DNA of 16,375 bases from assembly GCA_964632755.1 (NCBI GenBank), contig CAZWDT010000056.1, positions 1 to 16,375 of the forward strand. The letters run 5' to 3'. Below are positions 6,324 through 12,669 of the stretch, in pieces. The notes under the pieces are model-generated. The model had not been told where the DNA came from and ran no database searches. It saw nothing but the letters and a program-made list of their open reading frames with translations. Positions within the stretch are counted from its first letter, which is position 1. The number at the start of each line of letters is the position of its first letter. The stretch is from JAFGMR01 sp964632755 (GTDB taxonomy: Archaea > Halobacteriota > Methanosarcinia > Methanotrichales > Methanotrichaceae). A program made the translations under genes and the position numbers.

Positions 6324-7328
6324 ATGAGGCACCTCTACGCATTCGAGCTCTCGGGGGAGCATCCAACCCTCCCCCGAAGCGAGGTCCTGGCCCTCCTGGA
6401 GATCCATTCGCAAGGCTACAAGGAGGTGGACTGGCTCGATCAGTGCCTTGTTATGGAGATCGACCGCCCCGACCTTCCGAGTCTAGGAAGACGGCTTGCC
6501 CTCACCCACAGGGTGATGGAGATGATTGCGATCTCTCCTGCAAGGTCGTCTGCCATTTCCGCGGCCATGCGGGATGTGGACCTGCCGGTTCTCAGGTATC
6601 GCATACGCGCTCGAAAGATCAAGGAGGGCGATCTTTCCGGCCAGGACGTGGAGAGGGAGGTTGGACGTGCCCTCTTTGGACGCGGCTACAAGGCCGACCT
6701 GACATGCCCGGAGATGGAGCTCCGGGGCCTCGTCATCGGGGATAGGGTGGTGCTTGGCAAGGTTGTTGCATCCATAGACAGGAGCGGCTTCGAGGGTCGC
6801 CGTCCCCACAAGAAGCCCTTCTTCTACCCCGGAGTGCTCATGCCCCGCATGGCCCGCGCCTTTGTCAACTTGTCACAGGCAAGGGAGGGGGAGAGGCTAT
6901 TGGATCCCTTTGCCGGCACGGGAGGCATCCTCGTGGAGGCTTGCCTCGCCGGGATGAGGGGAGTAGGACTCGATGTGCAGGAGAAGCTCGTGCGAGGATC
7001 CAGAGCCAACCTGGCAGGGCTCGACTGCGCCTTGCTCGTCGGCGACGCCTTGAGGCTTCCCCTGGCGGATGGATCCATCCAGAGCGTTGTATCCGACACA
7101 CCATATGGGAGGTCGGCTTTGATCCGAGCCCCTTCCAGGGACCGATTGCTGGAGGATAGCCTTGTGGAGATGAGGCGGGTCCTTCAAGAGGGAAGGAGGA
7201 TGGTCGTTGTGGCGGACCGGCCCATATCCGATCCGATAGAGAGGGCGGGCTTCACCGCTTTGGAAGTACATCAAGACAGGGTTCACAGAAGCCTCACGAG
7301 GCATATCTTCGTCTGTTCGGGCATATGA
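6324..7328 (+). CDS. tRNA (guanine10-N2)-methyltransferase, Trm-G10 type
   Basis: This 334-residue protein resembles archaeal Trm-G10, which uses SAM to methylate N2 of G10 in tRNA, once or twice. The N-terminal half is a THUMP-type RNA-binding region. The C-terminal half is a Rossmann methyltransferase with motif I LDPFAGTGG (193-201), the acidic residue GVGLD (213-217), GDALRLP (240-246) and motif IV SDTPYGRS (257-264). Motif IV usually reads DPPY in this family; here the first Pro is Thr. The start ATG lies 2 bp after the kinase stop, indicating translational coupling. The enzyme makes S-adenosylhomocysteine, which the first gene of the operon removes. Confidence 0.85.
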   Translation: MRHLYAFELSGEHPTLPRSEVLALLEIHSQGYKEVDWLDQCLVMEIDRPDLPSLGRRLALTHRVMEMIAISPARSSAISAAMRDVDLPVLRYRIRARKIKEGDLSGQDVEREVGRALFGRGYKADLTCPEMELRGLVIGDRVVLGKVVASIDRSGFEGRRPHKKPFFYPGVLMPRMARAFVNLSQAREGERLLDPFAGTGGILVEACLAGMRGVGLDVQEKLVRGSRANLAGLDCALLVGDALRLPLADGSIQSVVSDTPYGRSALIRAPSRDRLLEDSLVEMRRVLQEGRRMVVVADRPISDPIERAGFTALEVHQDRVHRSLTRHIFVCSGI

Positions 7329-7476
7329 TGGAAGGGGGCGATTTCCCTTGAACCATTCGCCGGCACTTGAAAGCCGCGCATCGATTGCATACGATTAGAT
7401 ATTAATAGTAGCAAAAACATTTATCCATATGGATTTAACCGGGTAATTTCTCCTACAACAAGGGTAGAATTACTGA
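7329..7476. other. Intergenic stretch with a 12-bp palindrome, no gene seen
   Basis: A weak inverted repeat AAGGG...CCCTT (7332-7336 and 7345-7349) follows the operon but lacks a T-run. The part around 7396-7437 is AT-rich and includes the perfect palindrome ATCCATATGGAT (7423-7434). No frame here encodes the missing N-terminal half of the downstream UbiA-like gene, so that half was lost rather than shifted out of frame. Confidence 0.4.
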
Positions 7477-7950
7477 GGATTCAGCCTGAAGGTTGCTTGC
7501 GATCTGCGAAGGGCGGGGAGATTGGACATGATGGCCGTATCCGCCACCTGGACGCTGGTCGTAACGCTCTTGCCCGCTATCGACCAAGGCCTCGGGCTTG
7601 CAGAGGTGGCCCCGATATCCTGGTTCATCCTCGCGAACATGTTCGTGGGAAACGTTCTATTCGATATCATGGACATAGAGGGCAATAAGGCAGCAGGTGT
7701 GAGGACGCTCTCTGTCATCCTTGGAGCGAGGAAGACCACAATCCTCCTCCTACTGATCAGCAGCGCCCGATGGCCGTTGCTTCCCGGTCTATCGGAACAG
7801 GCCACTGCCTTGGGAACCAAGCTTATGCTCTACAGATACGCATGCATCATATACTTCCGGAAGCGGCGAGCTTCCCCATCCCTTGACCTGTTCGTAGATG
7901 GCGAATGGATGCTTGCGATCCTTACGCTGACCGCGGCTGGGATGATCTGA
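7477..7950 (+). pseudogene. UbiA-family prenyltransferase, C-terminal half only
   Basis: The reading from 7477 resembles the second half of a UbiA-superfamily membrane prenyltransferase. The second aspartate motif is FDIMDIEGNKAAGVRTLSVILG (about 47-68 from the TTG at 7522), flanked by hydrophobic stretches (WTLVVTLLPAI, ISWFILANMFVGNVLF, MLAILTLTAAGMI). Intact members have about 280-300 residues, eight or nine membrane helices and a first DxxxD motif. Only about 143-158 residues and one motif remain, and an in-frame TGA at 7474-7476 closes the frame upstream. A ribosome-site-like GGGGAG (7515-7520) precedes ATG 7528, so a short peptide could still be made. Without the first aspartate motif it should be inactive. 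The family attaches isoprenoid chains in lipid or quinone-type pathways. Confidence 0.65.
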
Positions 7951-7999
7951 GCTATCCGAGAACGATGGGGTGATGGGGGCCTGTTAGGTAATCTAGCTT

Positions 8000-8608
8000 T
8001 CAGGCCTCCGCCGCCTCATAATCGGTATCTATTGTGTCCTGCAGTCCATCTTTGGAAATGTGGGAGACCATCCTCTCCGTTACGTCATGGTCTGACAGGA
8101 TCTCCTCGAACTGCTTAGTGTATCCATCCCTCTCCGAGGCTCGCCTGCTTTCGAATATATTGCGGTATTCGCTTATGGTGGACGGCGCGACCCTCAAGGC
8201 CTCGCTAATTTCCTTGACCGAGCGCCCCTCTTCTGTGAGGCGTATGAAATCCTCCTTCTCAAATGGTGGCCTCAAATCGGATTCGCGAAATAGATGTAGC
8301 TTGATCCTTGCTCGACTGACGGTCTTATTGAGGGCCCGATCGCCAAGCTGCTCAGCGATCTCCGTATCGCTGAGACCTTTGTAGAATAGCCTTACGACTG
8401 CAGCAAGCTGCTCAGGGGTGAGCTTTGTCTGGATATTATAGACCTTGATCATCTGACAGACGACGCCCAAGAGTGCACGTTCGATCTCCAAGCTGCCCCG
8501 AAGATTGCCGTGTTGGGTGGCCTGTTTCTCGACGACTTTGGTGCTGGAGGAGATCTTCAAGACAAGCTCCCGCAACTTATCCGTCTTCCCACTCAAATGT
8601 TCACCCAT
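8000..8608 (-). CDS. Double helix-turn-helix protein resembling conditioned-medium-induced protein 4
   Basis: The 202-residue protein carries two HTH segments: YKGLSDTEIAEQLG...TVSRARIKLHL (about 76-106) and FIRLTEEGRSVKEISEALRV-APSTISEYRNIF (about 121-152). The N-terminal part (KTDKLRELVLKISSSTKVVEKQ) and this layout recall the haloarchaeal conditioned-medium-induced protein 4 family, named for induction by spent medium. That assignment is from memory and its function is not well defined. The protein is probably a cytoplasmic DNA-binding regulator. The ATG lies only about 25 bp from its TATA box, so the mRNA may be leaderless or nearly so. It lies just downstream of the long minus-strand surface-protein operon and has its own promoter. 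Confidence 0.65.
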   Translation of the reverse strand: MGEHLSGKTDKLRELVLKISSSTKVVEKQATQHGNLRGSLEIERALLGVVCQMIKVYNIQTKLTPEQLAAVVRLFYKGLSDTEIAEQLGDRALNKTVSRARIKLHLFRESDLRPPFEKEDFIRLTEEGRSVKEISEALRVAPSTISEYRNIFESRRASERDGYTKQFEEILSDHDVTERMVSHISKDGLQDTIDTDYEAAEA

Positions 8609-8628
8609 AAGAGACTCCCTTGTTTATA

Positions 8629-8636
8629 CTATAAAG
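8629..8636 (-). promoter_or_regulatory. TATA box of the double-HTH gene
   Basis: On the minus strand the sequence is CTTTATAG. The box centre is about 24 bp from the ATG at 8608, so transcription should begin at or next to the start codon. GGGAG (8619-8615) upstream of the ATG is only a weak ribosome-site match and would not be transcribed if the message is leaderless. Confidence 0.45.
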
Positions 8637-8802
8637 AGATTTCCGTGCCGTTCATCCTATGTGGCGAGCTGGATTTCCTTTGACTGCACCCATCCGCCAG
8701 GACAATCTTCAAAGTTTTTTCTATATCTGATGATCCTTGGACCGCAACACCGGCTTAAAAGAGGGAGTTATGGGGATGAGGTACACTTGGACCAAAGCCA
8801 TC
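8637..8802. other. Intergenic stretch between the HTH and surface-protein genes
   Basis: No gene is seen. On the minus strand a short T-tract (CTCTTTTA, about 8763-8756) about 40 bp after the surface-protein stop could act as a weak terminator. The octamer CTTGGACC occurs at 8736-8743 and 8786-8793 without a clear meaning. Confidence 0.35.
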
Positions 8803-11800
8803 TCAAGGACAAATGTAATCGCATTCCTTCAGCTGATCGTAATACTCATCCATCTCCCCCATGCAGTCCATCCCCTGGCTCGTGACGTTCATGTAGGTGA
8901 TGTTCATGCAGTCCCCAGGCCTCCACTGTAAGCTCGATATCTCCGTTTGAATTGTGGAGGCGTTCGCTTCGATCTTCTCCGGCCTTCCGGGGCAGCAGGA
9001 TAGCCAGTCCGGATGGAAGCTCATTGCATCCTCCGCAGTCACAACGCCGCCCGCGTAAAAAGCCGTTACGTTCACTGCATTGGCAAAGCCCTCGTTCTCC
9101 TCCACGAACTTGGCCCTCAGCTCGATCGACCTCGTCCTCCCGATCTCGAGCGATGGAATGATCCAGTTGATCCACTGTCCATTCACCTCGGGCCTCTGGC
9201 TTGAGTTGAAAAAGAGGAGGTCAGGAGAGAGATGATCGGATACGTTGATCAGCTGAAGCAGCTTGTTGCCGTCGTTTGTCACGTTGATCACGAAGAGAAT
9301 GGTGGACTCATCCTCTCTGTACGCGACCTTGGTCACGTTCACATGAGGATAAAGGTGCTTTGCCGGCTTTGCTATGCTGATTGCAGTATCCATCTCATAA
9401 TGGCCGATGAGCCTCTGCTCGACGCCTATTGTGACGTTCCCCGGGGCGATCTCCTTCCTCGCCTCGATATCCATTGTGCCGTTGAACTCCCCAAAAATGG
9501 AGATCGAGGACTCGCCCATCTCCGCCTCCTTCCTGATATAGGAGGCCTCTCTGATCTCCTCTCCAATGTAGGTCCCCTCTTCCGGATCACAGGTTGACAT
9601 CCCCTCACTCCACAAAGAGGAGTAGTTGACGTTTTGCCGGCCAGCGCTCTGGTTGCTTGGAGCGTAGACCATCCGCGAGTCCTTCTTTGCGAACCCCGTC
9701 TGCATGACCTCCTCGGAGAGATAATAGCCGCTTCCACTTTCGTAGGATCTAAGCCCCCCCGAGCTTTTATCCGAGACTGCAAATCCGGACCCCCTGGAGG
9801 ATTTGGCATATTTCACGCTGCTCCCATAGGAGTCGAGCGACTGCACCACCCTGAAGGTGCCGTGGTAATCGTCCATCATCTCCACATCGGTATGCTTTGC
9901 GGTGCCCTTTGCGTAAGCCATGCTGGCCATGCCTCCGCTGAACTCGGCCTCGCTGGAGTAGACGGTCTGGTTGAGGTCTGCAACAAAGGAGCTGTTCTTA
10001 TCGACGGTCTCCATGTAGCGATAGCTCTCCGAGAGCGCATCCCCTCTCGCGTAGTTCGAGACCTTCGTCCGGTCGGACCAGAGCGAGTCGAAGTCGACCT
10101 GCCTATTGCCGGGGAGAGCGAAGCTCGTCTTCTCGTGCTGGGCGAAGATATCCTTCTCGAGCGTTATGCTCTTGTTGCTGGTCCGGAGCGTTGCAATCTC
10201 CTCTTCCTGGTAGTAGCCGCTTCCGTGCTCGGTTGTGATCACCTCTGTGCCGGCTTCTCCAAGGATTGTGACCGTGGATGTGGATGTGGAGGAGTTGTTC
10301 TTCTGAGGGTTAACGTAGTACGCGGATATATTGACCTTGTTGACGAGGCTGCTCATCTTCTGAGATGTCGAGAGCCTCTTGTTGACGTAGACGTAGCCCT
10401 CGCCGCTCACCGACTGGCTCATATCGAATGCGATCTTGGGGGCCTCGGGGATCCTCACAACCAAGAGTATGGATCGACTCGTATTATTAGCCAGATCCGG
10501 CAAATTCTCCCATTTAAGCAGGTTCTTGCCAACCTCGTCCGGATAAGGGTAGACGCTCTCCAGCTCGACATCGGGGAGGATATCCCAAATCGTGACGTCC
10601 GTTGCAGTTTCCTTGGTACCATTATTTCCATAGCTAATGGTGTAGTTGACGAGCTCGCCTCGTTTGTATGCCGCCTTATCCGCGGTCTTGTTGATCCAGA
10701 TCCCGCTCACGTTCAGCTCGCCCACGACCAGCGTCACGAGGGTGAAGTTGTTGCCCGTTGTATTGTTGTAATCGATCCGGTAATAGTTAGAGATCTTATC
10801 CGGAGCATTACCCTTCACCTTCACCGTCACATTGATGGTCCTGTTTTCCTGATGAGGATTCAAGTCCCCGATATGCCACCATATGTGATTCCCCTCCGAT
10901 CCGGTCTTGTCGGGAACTGCCCCAATAAATTCCACATTTGGATCCAGCCAGTCGTGTATCGTCACATTGGTTGCCCTATCCGTCCCCTCATTGGCATAGG
11001 TTATGGTGTAGGTCAGATTGTTCCCCTTTTTTGCCTGGGTGGGGCTTGCGGTTTTGTTGATCATCAGCCTCACCCCGGTGACCGTCGTCGTCACCAGTGC
11101 CATTGCAGAGCTGTTCTCTGCGCAGGTGATGTTGACCGAGTTGTTTATCGCCGTCCCCGCCGCGATGCCGGACGCGACCTTCACCGCCACGGTTATGGTC
11201 CCGCTCTCCCCCTTAGCCAAGGTTCCCAGATTCCATCTGTCGATTCCCACGTCCGGCACGGGATCGGCCCATAGGAACGTTACGTTACTGGGGTAGGTCT
11301 CCTGGATGACCACATCATGGGCGTCACCGTCTTCGTTTTTGTAGGTGATGAAATACTTAAGAACGTCTCCCGGCTCCACATATTCATGCTCTGACCTCTT
11401 CGATATTCTCAAGAAGGGAAGCGGCTTGGATATCTCCAGTGAGTAGTTATCGAGATCGAAGACGGCTTCCCCACCTGGGCCCTTTGCGGTTGCCATCGCC
11501 ACGTTTCTCGCCCATACCTTCTCCACGAAGGGACGATATCCTGGGATCTTCCTGTACTCCATGTTGAGGACATTGCCTGCTGCGTCCTCGAGGATGATCA
11601 GCGTATCGCCGGTATTGTAATCGATAACTGTGAAGATTCTGTAGCCCCTTGTGGGCTTGTCGTACTCGATCCTAAGATACTCCTTGGTGCGAGGTGAGTA
11701 GTACGCCTCCGATTCCACGGAATCGTCCGGGCCCAAGAAGGTTATGAGGACGGAGTTCGTTATGGGATCGGTGTAGTTGACGAATCCTGCGACGCCGCTT

Positions 11801-11838
11801 GGCCCTATCCACCTCGTGAGGATCTCCCCGCTCCCCAA
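8803..11838 (-). CDS. DUF11-repeat surface protein, C-terminal part of a frameshifted gene
   Basis: This 1011-codon frame lacks a signal peptide and begins at an unsupported TTG. In the same frame sensible protein continues upstream (STRYGNGIDFTVYRYEHL) to about 11,898, so it is the larger part of the gene starting at 12658. Three DUF11-type Ig-like repeats are visible at about 142-222 (ISKRSEHEYVEPGDVLKYFI), 258-342 (INKTASPTQAKKGNNLTYTI) and 380-465 (INKTADKAAYKRGELVNYTI). A fourth, divergent one lies at about 830-928. Residues 475-830 contain a two-copy repeat (see the entries for 9604-9738 and 10069-10227). The last 65 residues hold seven cysteines and end CDYICP. About thirty N-X-S/T sequons point to N-glycosylation outside the cell. 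No membrane anchor is seen at the C-terminus. Adhesion or envelope structure is plausible but not shown. Confidence 0.8.
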   Translation of the reverse strand: MGSGEILTRWIGPSGVAGFVNYTDPITNSVLITFLGPDDSVESEAYYSPRTKEYLRIEYDKPTRGYRIFTVIDYNTGDTLIILEDAAGNVLNMEYRKIPGYRPFVEKVWARNVAMATAKGPGGEAVFDLDNYSLEISKPLPFLRISKRSEHEYVEPGDVLKYFITYKNEDGDAHDVVIQETYPSNVTFLWADPVPDVGIDRWNLGTLAKGESGTITVAVKVASGIAAGTAINNSVNITCAENSSAMALVTTTVTGVRLMINKTASPTQAKKGNNLTYTITYANEGTDRATNVTIHDWLDPNVEFIGAVPDKTGSEGNHIWWHIGDLNPHQENRTINVTVKVKGNAPDKISNYYRIDYNNTTGNNFTLVTLVVGELNVSGIWINKTADKAAYKRGELVNYTISYGNNGTKETATDVTIWDILPDVELESVYPYPDEVGKNLLKWENLPDLANNTSRSILLVVRIPEAPKIAFDMSQSVSGEGYVYVNKRLSTSQKMSSLVNKVNISAYYVNPQKNNSSTSTSTVTILGEAGTEVITTEHGSGYYQEEEIATLRTSNKSITLEKDIFAQHEKTSFALPGNRQVDFDSLWSDRTKVSNYARGDALSESYRYMETVDKNSSFVADLNQTVYSSEAEFSGGMASMAYAKGTAKHTDVEMMDDYHGTFRVVQSLDSYGSSVKYAKSSRGSGFAVSDKSSGGLRSYESGSGYYLSEEVMQTGFAKKDSRMVYAPSNQSAGRQNVNYSSLWSEGMSTCDPEEGTYIGEEIREASYIRKEAEMGESSISIFGEFNGTMDIEARKEIAPGNVTIGVEQRLIGHYEMDTAISIAKPAKHLYPHVNVTKVAYREDESTILFVINVTNDGNKLLQLINVSDHLSPDLLFFNSSQRPEVNGQWINWIIPSLEIGRTRSIELRAKFVEENEGFANAVNVTAFYAGGVVTAEDAMSFHPDWLSCCPGRPEKIEANASTIQTEISSLQWRPGDCMNITYMNVTSQGMDCMGEMDEYYDQLKECDYICP
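9604..9738 (-). repeat. GSGYY...SLWS protein repeat, copy B
   Basis: This encodes SGSGYYLSEEV...GRQNVNYSSLWSE (about residues 701-745 of the 1011-codon frame). It matches copy A in GSGYYxxEE and in RQV/N-(D/N)-(F/Y)-x-SLWS-(D/E), with similar spacing. Both copies are followed by a segment of charged and serine-rich sequence. I do not recognise the module. Confidence 0.6.
10069..10227 (-). repeat. GSGYY...SLWS protein repeat, copy A
   Basis: This encodes GSGYYQEEEIA...PGNRQVDFDSLWSDR (about residues 538-590 of the 1011-codon frame). It is the longer of two divergent copies; the other lies about 160 residues further on. Confidence 0.6.
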
Positions 11839-11842
11839 ATGC

Positions 11843-12667
11843 TCATAACGATAGACAGTGAAATCGATCCCGTTCCCGTACCTCGTGCTCCACGGAAAGG
11901 ACCGCTTTCGTCGAATCGAAGCGTCTATAGAGCCCTCTGAGGTTCTCCAGCTTTATTTGCAGCCGACCCCTCATCTCCAACATCCTCTGGGTCAGCTCCA
12001 GCATCATCCTCGTAGATCTCTCTCCCATCGTCCTGAGACGGATGTAGTCGTAGGGATCGGGGATGGTGTAGGGACAATGATAGATCCAGGTCTCCCCCGG
12101 ATCGAGGATTCCGCCATCGCCACTTACGAGGGCCGGCTGGCATCCCGTTCCCCAGTCCTGGACGTCTTCGAGCACCACGTTGCCGAGTGGAAGATCCCCG
12201 GTGTTGGTAACGTTGTAGGTGTAGGTGACGTTATGGCCGACCATAACCGGCGGCGAGAATATGCAGCCCTTCTCGATGGAGATCTTTGCGATCTTCGGCC
12301 TCACTGTCACCTCGATCTCCTTCTCCGAGATGCATCCGCCTTCCACAGTGGTTGCCAAAAGGGTAATCGTCACCTTCAAGGGAGAATCGACCTCTGGCGC
12401 GGTCCAGTTGAAGACCCAATCCTGGGACGATAGCGGCTCGCCGTGGCTTGCTTCCCAGAGGACGATCAGGCTCCCTTGAGGTATCGGTTCTCCCGTTGGG
12501 CTGAGGGACTTAGGAGCAAGTGAGCAGCTCTCCCCTGAGACGACCTCATCAAAGGCTAGGGAGCTCGATGCAAGAAAGATCGAGAGCATCAGCAGGGCTG
12601 AGAGGATCAAGAGCGCACCTGAAATCAATTTCCCCGCGTAGCGTAGCCGTCCGGCCATTTTGCTCAC
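11843..12667 (-). CDS. N-terminal part of the DUF11 surface protein, frame broken near 11,895
   Basis: This frame supplies the signal peptide and first domain of the DUF11 protein. The best start is ATG 12658, because AGGTGA (12669-12664), overlapping the preceding gene's stop, is a strong ribosome site 5 bases away; GTG 12667 is the alternative. A signal peptide runs to about SSSLA (33-38, numbering from GTG). A DUF11-like repeat (IEKGCIFSPPVMVGHNVTYT ... GETWIYHCPYTIPDP) spans about 128-205, followed by a charged, probably coiled-coil helix (RMMLELTQRMLEMRGRLQIK). After RRFDSTKAV the frame yields meaningless sequence to TGA. The downstream frame picks up sensible protein at once, so one extra base lies at about 11,891-11,902. 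From 12658 to 8803 is 3856 bases, one more than a multiple of three. Repaired, the protein would have about 1284 residues. Confidence 0.8.
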   Translation of the reverse strand: MSKMAGRLRYAGKLISGALLILSALLMLSIFLASSSLAFDEVVSGESCSLAPKSLSPTGEPIPQGSLIVLWEASHGEPLSSQDWVFNWTAPEVDSPLKVTITLLATTVEGGCISEKEIEVTVRPKIAKISIEKGCIFSPPVMVGHNVTYTYNVTNTGDLPLGNVVLEDVQDWGTGCQPALVSGDGGILDPGETWIYHCPYTIPDPYDYIRLRTMGERSTRMMLELTQRMLEMRGRLQIKLENLRGLYRRFDSTKAVLSVEHEVRERDRFHCLSL

Positions 12668-12669
12668 CT
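12664..12669 (-). promoter_or_regulatory. Ribosome binding site overlapping the upstream stop codon
   Basis: AGGTGA on the minus strand overlaps the TAG (12670-12668) that ends the PKD protein gene and precedes ATG 12658 by 5 bases. It supports ATG 12658 as start and indicates coupled translation of the two surface-protein genes. Confidence 0.6.

Noticed and set aside
9634..11274. 546-residue plus-strand open frame
   Set aside because: It lies wholly antisense to the DUF11 gene. Its translation has no domain pattern, whereas the minus strand gives clear Ig-like repeats. It is a product of GC-rich codon use.
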